From Hexactinellida sp. DTS-2022 (Eukaryota > Porifera > Hexactinellida), in the NCBI GenBank assembly GCA_028753945.1, contig JAPNXP010000006.1, positions 3,224,001 through 3,288,000 of the forward strand: a stretch of 64,000 nucleotides of DNA. The letters are read 5' to 3'. This document shows, in pieces, positions 24,780 through 36,545 of the stretch (position 1 is its first letter; each line of letters opens with the position of its first letter). A program made the translations under genes and the position numbers. The notes beneath the pieces were generated by a model. It searched no databases. It worked only from the letters and a program-made list of their open reading frames with translations, and was not told the origin of the DNA.

Positions 24780-25402
24780 CTACTCGTTACTCGCTTCCCA
24801 ACTCCCGAAGGACATACAAAGCAAGGTGCGCGATAAAGTTAAAGGTGTCGACGATGACATCGAGGGAGCCGACGGTAGAGGTTTGATAACAACTATTAAA
24901 CGTGAACTAATTGAACCCGGGTACCCTCTGGATTTGGGGAACAAAGATTTTGAGAGGATCAAGAAAGTCGCAGTGTTTTCCGAAGCCTCGGAATTTTCGC
25001 GCTCAATCAATTCTACTAGCTACGATGTAGAACCACTCCCGCCCTCGGACGATACGGTGGCTTACTTTAAGGCTAACCCCCGGGGTGCCAAATTTAGGAC
25101 TGGAACCCCTCGTGGAAAATCGAGCCAGCCAAGTGTATGGTTTGTCGCGAAAACCTGTGGGAGTTGTTGGGAGTATCAATTTAACTTTGGATCTTGGAGA
25201 TGGGCAGGTTGTGCATCATACATTTGAAGTACTCAGCGATACTGGAACAACTAGGATTCTGGGACGCGACCTATTGAGGAAATTCCGATCCACGGAGTTT
25301 GATTGGGCTACGCATAGGGTTGGCTCGGAAATATTTGGAAGGATTCCCAAGCGGCTGTCGAGGGAGGAGACCCACTTTCTAGGGCGGAAGTCGCATGTTT
25401 AG
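24780..25402 (+). pseudogene. gypsy copy 2: gag-like and protease remnant
   Basis: Gag-like sequence (LASQLPKDIQSKV onward) in one frame continues as a protease-like C-terminus in another frame (LDLGDGQVVHH, RILGRDLLRKF). The CCHC knuckle present in copy 1 is missing, so there is a deletion plus a frameshift near 25085. The 5' end appears truncated; no LTR is visible before it. Confidence 0.7.
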
Positions 25403-25459
25403 AAGTTGCTCACTGTGAGGATGTTTGTTTAGCTCCAACGATAGTTAAGAGCGACCTAG

Positions 25460-26543
25460 ACCGTTGCCAAAGAGAAAAACTCAACGAACTCTTAGCTGAA
25501 TATTCCTGTGTATTCGCTGAAAATCCAAAGAAGCCAGCCATTACATCGATGACAAAACATAAAATCGATACTAGGGGCTCTTATCCAGTGAAACAAACTG
25601 TTCGTAGGGTATCACCGGTCATGGAGGAGAAATCAACAAGCAGGTTGAAGACATGCTCGCTAATGGTGTTTGCCGGACTTCGAACTCTCCATGGTGTAGT
25701 CGGGTAATTCTGGTCTCAAAGAAAGACGGAAGCACAAGATTTGTTGTAGATTACCGCGACTTGAATAGTGTTACTACCAAGGACGCATACCCTATGCCGA
25801 ATCCCAAAGATATTTTGGACAGGATGCATAATAAAAGGCTCTTTACTTTTCTCGACGCCGCAAGCGCTTATTGGTGTGTTGAATTAGAAGAAGAGGATAA
25901 ATGCAAGACTGCGTTTGCCACACTCCGGGGACATTACGAGATGAATCGTATGGCATTCGGTCTTTGTAATAGCCAAGCGACATACCAGAGGCTCATGGAT
26001 GATAGTTTACGCGGAGTTAAGAATGCAGATTCCTACATAGATGACATCTGTATACACTCGGACAATTTTGATAGTCACCTTAAGGACCTACGCCAAACGT
26101 TGAGTGCATTGAAAAAGGCAAACATACAACTGCGACGCGACAAGTGCGTGTTTGCTGCCCGATCGGGTGAATTCCTTGGACATGTCATCTCTCAAAATGG
26201 GCGCCAACCTGTATCAAGGACAGTGGAAAAAATAGTTAATGCGCCTCACCCGAGGTGTAGGCAGGAACTACAGAGGTTCCTTGGCCTCGTGAATTTTTAC
26301 AGGGAATATATTCAGGACATGGCACATGTTGCTGAGCCCCTATACAAGCTTACACGAAAGGGAGTTGAAAGGGTATGGGATAGCCCTGCACAGAACGCGT
26401 TCTTGACCCTCAAGGATAAGCTAATTAAACATCCCGTAATATTGTCGTTTCCCGATTGGAATGATGACTTTACCTCCAGACTGACGCTTCATCAATCGCA
26501 GTTGGAGCTGTGCTTTCGCAGAAAGACAAACAAGGGAAATTAA
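25460..26543 (+). pseudogene. gypsy copy 2: reverse transcriptase
   Basis: The main frame runs from about 25653. RT blocks KKDGSTRFVVDYRDLN, FLDAASAYWCVELEEEDK, TAFATLRGHYE and the catalytic YIDD (in SYIDDICIHS) are intact, followed by FLGHVIS and the LQRFLGLVNFYREYI connection. A frameshift near 25650 separates it from upstream sequence (LLAEYSCVFAENPKK), and another near 26500 from RNase H. Copies RNA into DNA for retrotransposition in intact relatives. Confidence 0.85.
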
Positions 26544-27682
26544 GACCTTTAGGATACTCGTCTTCGGGCCTTAGAGCTGCACAAAGAGAGTACAGTGCGG
26601 GGGAGCTTGAATGTTGGGCGCTCATTGCTGCAGCTCGTAAATGGAGGTATTACCTGCAAGCGGCATGGAAAGTCGTGTTTTTGAGTGATCATAACCCGCT
26701 CCGGTGGTTGCGAAGGCAGAAGGATCCCAGAAATAAGTTTTCAAGGTGGATACAAGAGCTAGAGGCGATCCAGTATGTGAGAGGAGAGGAGAACGCAGCC
26801 GCAGATTACTTGTCAAGACTCCCTCGCGAGATAGATCAGAACGTAAACGATGATATCGATCATTTTGAGCGGCACTTATTTCCTATTTCCGATCAGTATC
26901 AATTATTATCGAGGATCAAAGAAGATTTACGCCTAGACAAGGCAACATCTCTCGCGCTAGCCCAGCTTGAGCATGGAGGCGTAATCTATTCGGGTAGATT
27001 CAAACGGCAACGTGGAATGCATCTGAGTGATGGGTTGCTTTATAGAGGTGATCAGGTTGTCGTACCTCACAGACTTAAGAATGAAATCCTTACACGAATT
27101 CACAATGATTCGCATCCCGGCATGGAGAAGACTATCGCGGAGACTAAGTTGCATTTCTATTGGAGGGGGCTATATTGCGACGTTGAGCGTTTTTGTGAAG
27201 GATGTCTGATATGTCAGAGGAACAAACCCAAGAACCGGCCTAGAGAACCTCTCGAACCGATTACAATCGCCGAAGAACCGAGACACGCGATTGCATATCA
27301 TATTGCAACCTTACCATGGTCCACTGATAGCCATCGGTATTTCCTTATAATGACTGACCTCTTTTCCAAATTCGTGGAAGTTTATCCAATGGCAGATCAA
27401 ACTGCCGAGTCCGTGTGTAAAGGTTTGCTCCAAGGTTGGATACACAGACATGGCCCTTCTAGGATCATGTTAAGCGATCAGAGCCCGAATGTCGATGGGA
27501 AGTTAGTTAGGGAAATGCTCGGCAGATTGGGAATTGAAAAACGCCGCAGCTCTCCCTACCACCCTGAGGGCGATGGCCAGGCGGAGAGGGGAGTTCAAAC
27601 CGTTAAACTGGCCATCCGCTGCCTTCTTGAAGAAAGAAGCATTGAGAAAGATAATATTGGCCTTCAATTCTATAGGAGGTGA
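26510..27682 (+). pseudogene. gypsy copy 2: RNase H and integrase
   Basis: RNase H blocks (REYSAGELECWALIAAARKW, SDHNPLRWL) are followed by an HHCC-type zinc region (HNDSHPGMEKT ... CEGCLICQ) and the integrase core. The second Asp (LSDQSPNVDG) and the Glu region (PYHPEGDGQAER) are visible. In the first core block, where Asp is expected, the sequence reads IAYHIATLPW, so His stands in for the catalytic Asp. A frameshift at about 27680 separates the C-terminus. Confidence 0.85.
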
Positions 27683-28374
27683 GCTACAACCTCAATTGCC
27701 TCCCAAGTTCCAGCACAGGATACCCGCCCTACACTGTAATGTACGGAGTGGCGCCTACGTCGTTATCTATGACCTGCTTACCTCGTTCGAAATGTGGGGG
27801 TGATAAGGTTACTACTCAGGAATGGTTGGAGGAAGTTACCAACGCACGAGGAGTGGTAAATAGTAAGGTTAACTCCAACCTTAGTGAGTCGCGTTCCAGG
27901 ATGAAGTCTAATTACAGATGTAGCGCCTCACCAACAAACATACAGGCAGGAGATAAAGTTCTTCTAAAAAATGAACCCAGGTCAGATGGGCTTGAACCCT
28001 GTTTTCGTGGGCCTTATACGGTGACCAAGCGAATGGGTGTTAACGTGAGAGTCCAGATCAATGAAAGGAAGGAAAAAGTTGTTCACTTAAATAAATGTAA
28101 GCTTTATCACCCCCCGCCTGATATGTATATCCCATTTCAACCAACACGCGAGATTCTACCATCATTCAGTACCCGAGAAGAGGTTGCAAGTGAGACCGAA
28201 ACAGAAATAGTACCGGAAAGTGAGAACGAGGAATCACCTGGACAGGTAACTATGCAGACGGTTCCCCTGAGGAGATCTGATAGGGATAGGAGGCCTCCTC
28301 TCAGGTATAGAGACGAAGACAGTTTTATTGTTCGAAGGAAAGTGATGTTGTGTAGTTCTTACTACCTGGCTTAG
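27679..28374 (+). pseudogene. gypsy copy 2: pol C-terminal region
   Basis: Continues the integrase (SSSTGYPPYTVMYG) into the C-terminal chromodomain-like or GPY/F-like region (FRGPYTVTKRMGVNVRVQI) and an acidic, proline-rich tail ending at 28374. The last part matches the end of copy 1. No env-like frame follows. Confidence 0.75.
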
Positions 28375-29010
28375 ACCACAACTAGTTACTAATTAGTCCT
28401 TTGTTAACCAGATAGTATATTTAGCTACTCTTATGTTATTCTTACCAATTGTAGTATTCCTTCCGATTGAACTTCTTAGTTATTTCATTGTTAACTATAA
28501 TAACGATCTCACATTACTGAAAATCTATGACAAATTTATTTACGTATTTCTATTATTAATGAATAGATCTGTCATGGTAATTTTGGTCCCCTTTGAAAAT
28601 TGGTCCGGTGGGACCACAATTTTCATGGAAATTGTTCCCTCTGAGGTTTGTGTTTATTTAGTTACCGTATTTACTAGAATAGTAACCTAGGCGATTATCC
28701 AGTGAAAGATCTTAGAAATTTGTAAATTTTATCTAAATAATGTCTCCCAAATAATTTTTGGCTGCTACGCCCATTGAAGTATGGTATGAGGAACAGGATT
28801 TCATAGGAAATATTGTTCGGTAAACAATAAGATTCGGGGAACAGGATCTACTACAGGGGCGGGACGTCCTTTAGAAAAGTGGTACGGCGGAGAACTTTGC
28901 AGTATTCGAATGTGGTCATCATAAAATAATTAATCGGATAAATTAACAAATGAATTGCTTAATTTTGAACCAGTGGCGGCGCTAGCCAGCATCCACTGGT
29001 GGGGCACAGG
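28375..29010. other. 3' flank of gypsy copy 2
   Basis: May include 3' untranslated or LTR sequence. A short self-complementary block (AATTTTGGTCCCCTTTGAAA and GGACCACAATTTTC) lies at 28579-28626. No matching 5' LTR was found. A CAGTGGCGGCGCTAGC hAT-like end occurs at about 28971. Confidence 0.35.
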
Positions 29011-29013
29011 GTA

Positions 29014-29072
29014 TTAAGTTAGATTGCAGTGATTATTTAGTCTATACTAATAATCACTGCAATCCAACTTAA
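29014..29072. repeat. Near-perfect 24-bp hairpin
   Basis: Left arm 29014-29037 and right arm 29049-29072 pair at 23 of 24 positions around an 11-base loop. It sits next to a CAGTGGCGGCGC end, so it may be the core of a small MITE. Confidence 0.6.
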
Positions 29073-29154
29073 CATAGTGGCAACTATAAAATCTAGTGGA
29101 GTCCAGTACACTCATTTGGAACTCAATTGGAATTTTCAGTAACATAATAACATA

Positions 29155-29710
29155 CAGTCGACTCCGCTTAATAGAGCCACCTCGGGACCAGGTTGTTTCT
29201 ACCCGATTAAGTTCGAACTTAAGAACTTAAGACTTAAATAATTCCCTACCTACGCAAATTTATTGAATTATAGATAACCCATAATTAAATAATAAAAGAT
29301 TAAAAATCATACAATACTTCAAGATAATATTTAACATTTGTGGTTATTTAACAATGCTTATTGGTTTGAACCATGGATATATAAATACACATTATTTTGT
29401 GGTGATCTTAAATAAAAGCACGAACCTGGCGATATAAACTGTATAGACTTTTGAGATAAATATCACTTAATTTATAGTTCTTGAGTTGATCAATAATAAT
29501 TATTGGGTTAGAGTTTTTTTCCAAAAATCTGATTTTGTGAACGAATTGTTTCTAATTTCTGAGCTACGCACTCACTCCTTAAGCGGAGAAATCTATTAAC
29601 CGTAAATATTTCGAGTCAAACTGTCATTCCGTCCTATAAATCCTGTGAAATTTTGGCCCATAAAGCAGTGAAATCGATTAACCGGTGGCTCTATTAAGCG
29701 GAGTCGACTG
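29155..29710. mobile_element. pogo/Tigger-like MITE, interrupted
   Basis: Starts CAGTCGACTCCGCTTAATAG after TA and ends ATTAAGCGGAGTCGACTG before TA. About 350 bp of unrelated sequence (29215-29570) separates the halves. Confidence 0.65.
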
Positions 29711-30004
29711 TATCGAAATATACAACGCATTTCACAGTAACAGAACAGTAACCTAATAACATAACAGAATTAAAACTATTCGATCAATTTGTTTTGGTAC
29801 ACTTTTAATACAAAATAAATTGCCTGTACAGTTTCTGGGTACAACTGATTTCTCAGACATTAAAATTCCAAATGGGTTCATGGTCCACTCTGATCCCTGC
29901 ATAGGTTGGCAACACGAACCGCTGCGCTTTATCTAGGTGCCAGCCATGCCTCGGTTGAGGTGAAAAGTGCTACAGTGTGATTCTATTTAGGTGCGGGTTG
30001 GTAC

Positions 30005-31180
30005 TTAATTTGGTGTCAGGTATTGCCAGATTTTCTGGCTCATAAATCCTGAATTTATCTCCTTCAGATAATGTCGCATCATTGAATTATACGGATTATT
30101 TATTTTGGCTAACACCCAGGGTGTTATCCAGGCGTGCTGGGCGCCTAAAGGAGCGTGATTTGGCGGGATTTTTATCAAGTGAGTTTTGTATTGCTCTAAG
30201 CGCTGTTTCTCCCGCTTCACAACAGACATTTGTGATTGGTAGTCTTTCTCTTTTCTGTCCAGTTCTGATTTTCGATACTCTTCGAATTTATCCAGCTTTA
30301 TCTTAAGCTCACTCTGCTCCCGTTGTCTCTCACACTCCTGTCTCCTCATTATGACATTCAGCCTCTGATACTCGGTAATTTCATTCTCCAGTTCTTTAAC
30401 TCTCTCTTGGATTTGATTAGATACACTCCTATCCTCTTCAATCAGTGATTTTATTTCTTTCTTGCTGTTATGAACGCTCTCCTCGTGTGCAGGTAAATCT
30501 ACTCATTGTCCTAGTGGGCCGGTGCGGTGGGCACTATCCAGATGCCACTAAGAGGGTGCAAACCTATCAAGCGGGTCGCTGATCCGGGGGGGGGGGGGGG
30601 GGGCCAATAAGGACGTCACTCAGGGGTAGTCGATCAGCGAAGACGAATCTCCACGCATAGAGTGACGTGGGTCCAACCTCTGACAAAAGTCCCAGTAGTA
30701 AACTCTGGCTTTAACCGGTAATTTATATTCACTAGGAGAAAAAGTCGTTTGCACTGCACTTGTTAGTGAACCACAAGGTTAAAGCTTCCAACAACTTGGT
30801 GTATATAAATAAGTCGAAAATATTTATATTAGAGATATAACGTAGTAGCGTTACTGATGAGCTTTGAAGCCTGGGCGAAATCTCTGTGTCCCGTATCTCT
30901 AGAATATCACTTCACCAAAAATCTTGGATTTGATTAGATACACTCCTATCCTCTCAAGTGATTTTATTTATTTCTTGCTGTTAAGAACGCTCTCCTCGTG
31001 TGCAGGTAAATCTTCTGTAGCTGTCTTTATTTCATCACCAAGGTACTCATCCCACTTATCGTTTAACTTCCGATATTTCTAGTTGCATTTCAAGCAATTC
31101 TTCAAATCTGACTCTCTTTTTCAGCTTAGTTAGTATCAGCCGTTTTGTTTGAATGAAGTGCAGCACTGGGACAGAGAGTC
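30005..31180 (-). pseudogene. Coiled-coil protein relic with an internal duplication
   Basis: The minus strand encodes a charged heptad-rich segment (RRQECERQREQSELKIKLDKF ... EYRKSELDRKEKDYQSQ) continuing upstream in other frames. The block around 30410-30505 is repeated at 30928-31015 with about 90% identity and small deletions. Roughly 420 bp of unrelated GC-rich sequence, including an 18-G run (30588-30603), lies between. The gene family is not recognised; long coiled coils of this kind occur in many cytoplasmic proteins. Confidence 0.4.
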
Positions 31181-31606
31181 AATGGATCCCGAGTCGGACG
31201 GACATTATTAATTAAGCTAATTTTCATTGAGTATACGTACAGTCAGGTTCTTCTACAATGAACATCCAAGGGACCAAAAAATTTACATAAGGTCATATAA
31301 AATAAATAACTTGTTTATCATCACCGTCCGTCCCAATTTTTACCCTCCGTCCGGATCTATTTTATTATTATTTTCTGAACATAATCGTACAAGATATTAG
31401 CTACGAACTTATGTAAAGGACTGTTGCATGGGAAATGGACCCCCGTGGGAAATGGACCCCCTAATTAAGTGACCATGGATATGTTCATGGGGGTCCATTT
31501 CCCACGGGCGTCCATTTCCCAGACCTATGCGTGGGATTTGGACCCCCCTTGATATGAAAATACATTAGTCATATCCTGTTATGAAAATGTATTACTAGTC
31601 ATATCC

Positions 31607-32076
31607 CATAGGCGGCGGAAGCACTGCGAGCATTGCGAGCATGCTCGCACCTATATTTTCTCAGAAAATTTGGGCCTAATTATTTTTAAGGGCATCAACT
31701 GCATTTATAACACCAGTGATCAGAATATTCAGATATTCTATTTGGGTTTAATAGATACAGTAGACTCCGCTTAATAGAGCAACTGGTTAATCGGATCAAC
31801 CTGACTAATCGGGTCACTTGGCTAGAAACAGAAACATTTAAATAGCGTTAAATTATTCCGGTTAATCGGGCCAACACCTTTATTCCGCTTAATCGGCTCA
31901 AAATGGCCTGGTCCCGACTCCCGATGTGACCCTATTAAGCGGGGTAAACTGTAAATTCTGTAATTATGTACTATATTAATAGTCACTTAGTCAGCTATTA
32001 TTTGGGCCTATTTTTTGTTTTTTGGGTCTAAACGAGGAGTGCTCGCACCTACATCTAAATGCTTCCGCCGCCACTG
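31607..32076. mobile_element. hAT MITE nested in the foldback element, perfect TSD
   Basis: Ends CATAGGCGGCGGAAGCA and TGCTTCCGCCGCCACTG with TCATATCC on both sides (31599-31606 and 32077-32084). It contains in turn a pogo-like MITE at 31758-31951. Confidence 0.8.
31758..31951. mobile_element. pogo/Tigger-like MITE, third nesting level
   Basis: CAGTAGACTCCGCTTAATAG after TA; ends TTAAGCGGGGTAAACTG before TA. Confidence 0.75.
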
Positions 32077-32623
32077 TCATATCCTGTTATGAAATACAAT
32101 TATCACCTGTTATTTAAGAACGGAATTTGTTGACTTTTTATAAATACATTCTAATTGAGCACAAAATTTGGTGCGTCTACCTTTAATTGAGTTGAATTGT
32201 TAATTTTCTGCCTAATTGTTACTGCATATTTACCAATTTGGATTGTCGTTTTTTGAGTATACTTATTAGCTCATTCACGGTTCCTGATTTGATGGAATCA
32301 ACTTCATTCAAGAACTAGTTGATTGAGAACTAGTCTACATTAATATGTACAAAGTATTTCATAACAGGATGACTAGTAATACATTTTCATAACAGGATAT
32401 GACTAATGTATTTTCATATCAAGGGGGGTCCAAATCCCACGCATAGGTCTGGGAAATGGACCCTACTATAACGTTTTTTACTAGAAGAAGCACACTAAAA
32501 AACGAATCTACTCACCTATGCTATCCCAGTGGGAATAGTTCCCAAAGTACTTGTGTATTTTGTAATTTTCAATACGTATATAAAACTATAAATATTATCA
32601 CTACGAAATTAACAAATTTGAAC

Positions 32624-34354
32624 TTACTTATAGCTTGTTGTAAAAGTTGGGAAATAGTTGAAATAGTTGTTGCTTTCTGGAAAAAATTCAACTAATCTTC
32701 TTGATGTTTTGCTAAATAGACTTTCAATTTGTGCCAAGATGCTTCGCAATAGCGTGGACACTGCCGGGTGTAAAGTGACGAGACCTGTTTTATCTTTTGT
32801 AGGTTGGATAGAATTGAATAATATATCCAACGTATACATTTTTTGGTAAATTGAAATTAAGGAATCTTCACTAACTGATTTTCCATGGGCAATGAGAGCT
32901 ATGTCTTTTCGCTCATTCGGTCCCAGTATAGAGAATTGGAATACTCCGGAAATAGGATCTGTATGACAGAGGAGCTCTATCGCTTTCTTAACATTTCTAT
33001 GATCTCCACTTATTGTCACCAAATTTTCAGTCCTACTGGAACTAAATAAAATATAGTTGGCCATTTGTTGGTTAAGAGAATTCAATAGGTCATTGAAAAT
33101 ATCTTTTGCCAAGCCTTCAGAACAATATTTAAGGAGCTGTTTTCTAATAGAAGTGTCCGGGATAAATACACGATCGGAAAAAGGGATCATGGGGTAGTGC
33201 TGATCCTGGTCGAAATTTGCAGCCACTTCTGGAACCGCTTTCATTGTTCCCATCGCTATGCCATCTAAAATTATCACTTCTGGTTGATCTTTACACTTGG
33301 GACATGTGTAGTGCGAGGTATAATCTATGTCAACCATTCTCAGATATGCATTCCATGCTTGATAGAATATGTGATAATGGAATGTATTAGTTCTACCCAT
33401 TCTGATGAGCTTCCTGTTCTTTGCACTAAATAATAAAAATCAAATAGATCGTGTTTAACTCAAGTACATAAGTGAATTCACAAAACATACCTCAAGTATC
33501 CATACAGAGTATTTCGTGACATAGTCATCAACTCACTGTAGTCGTATAACAAGCTGTAATGAACGAAGTATCTGTTGTTGATGTTTAATAGTAAACTGCT
33601 ATGTCCTTCGAATACTGCCAGGCAATTGCAAGGGCCATTGCATATTGAACTGTAAACTAGATAAATAATCACATTATTCACTAATGAATCAATGAGTTAC
33701 GAAGTGCAAAGTTGTTAATTATAAAGTACATTTTCTGATGCGAAATTAGCTCTGAAAAAATCCCACCTAAACTTTCCTATATAAACGGGTACAACTAATT
33801 CCCTTATTATTATAAATATATGTACCTTTGTGTTCTTTTAATTCATTGACATCATTTTCCATATAGATAATTATTCCGACCTTTTCCAATTTTAGTTGCT
33901 CTTCTTGATTGAATTTGAAGCCATAGTCACAATAATTCTTTTCAGGATAGATATTTACAGGCAAGTTGATGCCATGTCTAAGTTGGTTGTTGTAAATTGA
34001 TATTTGGTTCTCATCTAGATTGAATGGTATTGGAATGGTTGATGTAGTTTTGTATTCAATTTTATTCTGGTTTTTGATTGATGTATCAGATCCAATTTTA
34101 TCGAGAATAATATGGAGTCTGAAGTGCTGCTTACATTTTGAAGGACAAGAGCTACAAAACCAACGGTCATTATTCAATTGGAAATTGTGAAAAGTACCAT
34201 CTGCCAACAAAATATATCCTTAGCATTAGGAAGATAATAAATTATGTTTTCCAGGTTGTTTCCTTCACAAACTTGCAAGGAATCATTTCTTGAACACAGT
34301 TCAAATGCTTGATAATGAAGACAAGTCCCACTAGAACAATGGGTGCATATATGG
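32624..34354 (-). pseudogene. Gene Y, cysteine-cluster family protein (paralogue of X), N-terminus lost
   Basis: Three exons can be read on the minus strand. The first (to about 33822, donor AAAG/GTACAT) has cysteine clusters (CTHCSSGTCLHYQ, CSSCPSKC) and ends ELKEHKG. The second (about 33651-33487, donor GAG/GTATGT) contains SICNGPCNCLAVFEG and RYFVHYSLLYDY. The third (from about 33428, after TTATTTAG) contains AWNAYLRM and YTCPKCKDQPEVIILDG and runs to 32624. A one-base frameshift near 34215 and the MITE at 34355 remove the start. The CPKC/CPIC plus DG pattern resembles cysteine-cluster proteins linked to large eukaryotic transposons, but the function is not recognised. Whether the third exon ends at the stop or splices on (TATAA/GTAAGT) is unclear. 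Confidence 0.65.
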
Positions 34355-34790
34355 CAGGGTTGCCGTGGGTATGGGAATCCTGTGGGAATTCCCACAGGAT
34401 TCCCATATGGGATGGGAATGGGAAAAATTTTTAGCCTATGGGAATTCCCACATGTGGGAATCCTGTGGGAATCCTATGGGAATTCCCATAGGACTATCAT
34501 TAGAATTTCCACACATTCATATAGATCATCATATTACAATAAAGCATAGTGTACATTATGGTTGTAGACAAACCATAATGATTCATGAACACTATATAGG
34601 CGAATTCCCATACGTAGGAATCCTGTGTAAAATTGTAAATGCTATGGGATTTCCCACATGTGGGAATCCTGTGGGAATCCTGTGGGAATCCTATGGGAAA
34701 TCCTGTGGGAATCCTATGGGAATTCCCACAGAAATCCTGTGGGAATGGGATGGGAATGGGAATGAAAATTTCCTTCCCACGGCAACCCTG
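34355..34790 (+). mobile_element. hAT MITE family I, copy 3
   Basis: Same ends, core and orientation as copy 1. Left flank ATATATGG (gene Y side), right flank GATATTGG (gene X side). Confidence 0.85.
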
Positions 34791-35556
34791 GATATTGGGA
34801 CTGGTGCATACTGATGTCTCTTATCATACTCAAAGAATGCCTCTGGTAACTGTTTACTGTTTACATGTGCCCATTGTTACCCCGTCCATAATAATTTCTT
34901 CGGGATTGTCTTTACAAATGGGACAATTTAAGCTGCTTTATAATCAATGCTTATCATACGTAAATAAGCGTTCCAAGCATGTTTTATAACTTCCCATCTT
35001 CCCATACGTTGCATTTTCATATTCTTAGTACTAGATACAATTGGGTAATACATTTAGTTACCAATTTTACTACCCTTAAAATGTAAATTGTATATTAAAA
35101 TAGGTCGTTTCTAGTATTACTTACCTCACATAGCCATGCAATGTATTTCTGGATAACGTCACCAGTCCGCTGTAATCATACAATAACCCATGATGAATAA
35201 AGTAGCGATTGTTGACATTTAAGAGTAGTTTGTTTAGTCCTTCAAACTGACTTACGTTTGCATGGTCAATTGCAACTGGAACTGAATACTAAACAAATAT
35301 CAATATTAATACTACTTAAAATGGCACAGGCATACTATTAATTATATATAATGTCACAATATTTACTTACTTTTGTGTTCCTTCAGTTCGAGCGCATCAG
35401 CTTCTGTATATACAAATAAACCTGTTTGTCTAACTTTAGACATTCACTTGTGTTGAATGGATAACCATTATCACAATACCAGGCTTCAGGTAGAATTTGT
35501 AGTGGCAGTGACTTCTTTAATATAGGGACTGTAAACTTCGTTTTACGGTAAAATTA
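34791..35556 (-). pseudogene. Gene X, 5' half, cut by the MITE
   Basis: On the minus strand, three exon pieces match gene Y. The first is about 35556-35371 (YCDNGYPFNTSE ... ELKEHK, donor AAAA/GTAAGT). The second is about 35275-35130 (VNNRYFIHHGLLYDYSG, LSRNTLHGYV). The third starts near 35030 (MGRWEVIKHAWNAYLRM, NCPICKDNPEEIIMDG). Frameshifts lie near 34930 and 34855. It stops at ...HQYAPVPI exactly at the duplication 34791-34798; the missing remainder is at 990-1448. Confidence 0.75.
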
Positions 35557-36545
35557 GCGTAGGCCTAAAACAGTATTGTTACTTATTGATATCCCGTAAT
35601 CCGCTAATGCTAGACACAGGAAAGGTATTATTGTCGTCTAGGAAATCATATTTTGGGAGTCCAACAGTCATATTGGTTTATCGAAAATATTTGTGGTGAC
35701 ATGTGATCCCAAAATAGCGAAAAACAACAAATACTTTCGAAATACTTTTCATCACTAAATACAGATCTTAGTCACTGTCAGAAGTTATAAACTGAGTTTG
35801 TGGAGTCCAGTGAAGAAAATACGTGTCTGGATGGGTGGACCATGGCACGGACAACTAAATTACCGGACGTGACAAAGCCAAACCACAGTCAAAAATGCAT
35901 AGGCTGGACATTGTATGACGGAAAATATGGTCAATTCTGTATTTTTAGTCACTAAATTTGGTATCTAACACAATCTTTGTGCGCTGAATTCAAAAATGAC
36001 AATTTCAAGGTTCAAAAACTCACTCCCCGCCCAAATTTTGGCAAAAAGGCGTAGTTACACCCAAATATGGTCAATTCCACATTTTTGTTCTATTAACTTT
36101 ATTAAGCAATCATAACACTAAATTCGCAACATCCTCTTAACTAGGAAAGATATTGATGAACATATGATTAATAAATTGTTCAGCTAAATATACATTACTA
36201 TAATATGCACATTTCAGCCCAATTTGGTGATGATGAAATAGCAAAAAGATAAAAATCCACAGTTTTGATTGTAGGAGCTTGAAATTTTTATAGCACGAGA
36301 GGCACGGGCTACTAAAATTATCGGACGTAATAAAGCCATATCACAGTGAGAATGCATATGCTGAACATTGGGAATGTAATAAAAAATGATCAGCATCATA
36401 ATCTAATTAGTTTTGACTTGGATTTTATTTTTAATTATTGTGACAAAATTTGGAGTTTTAATGATTTGTAGGTTTTTATTTGTTTTCTTTTTTTGTATTT
36501 ATTTATGAGAATTTATTTTAGAAAATCATATTGTATTTCAATATA

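Larger units (their letters stand above)
31507..32463. mobile_element. Foldback-type element with long inverted arms
   Basis: Arms 31507-31606 and about 32366-32463 are near-perfect inverted copies, including CCCAGACCTATGCGTGGG and CATATCAAGGGGGGTCC. GGAAATGGACCC motifs recur outside the left arm (31431-31515). A hAT MITE is nested inside at 31607-32076. Confidence 0.65.
1441..34798. mobile_element. Candidate 33-kb MITE-bounded macrotransposon or rearranged segment
   Basis: The outer ends are the left end of a hAT MITE (1449, CAGGGTTGCCGTGGG) and the right end of another copy of the same MITE (34790, its exact reverse complement). The bases directly outside are GATATTGG on both sides (1441-1448 and 34791-34798), an 8-bp target duplication as hAT enzymes make. 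The inner flanks of the two MITEs (ATTTTTAC at 1905, ATATATGG at 34347) match neither each other nor GATATTGG. The host gene X reads up to the duplication on one side and resumes on the other. The segment contains the NLR pseudogene, both gypsy copies and gene Y. Alternative: ectopic recombination among MITEs in tandem paralogues X and Y. Confidence 0.55.

Noticed and set aside
30515-30710. Possible tRNA-derived SINE (GGGTCCAACCTC resembles a B box)
   Set aside because: No convincing A box or cloverleaf, and no second copy seen in the window.
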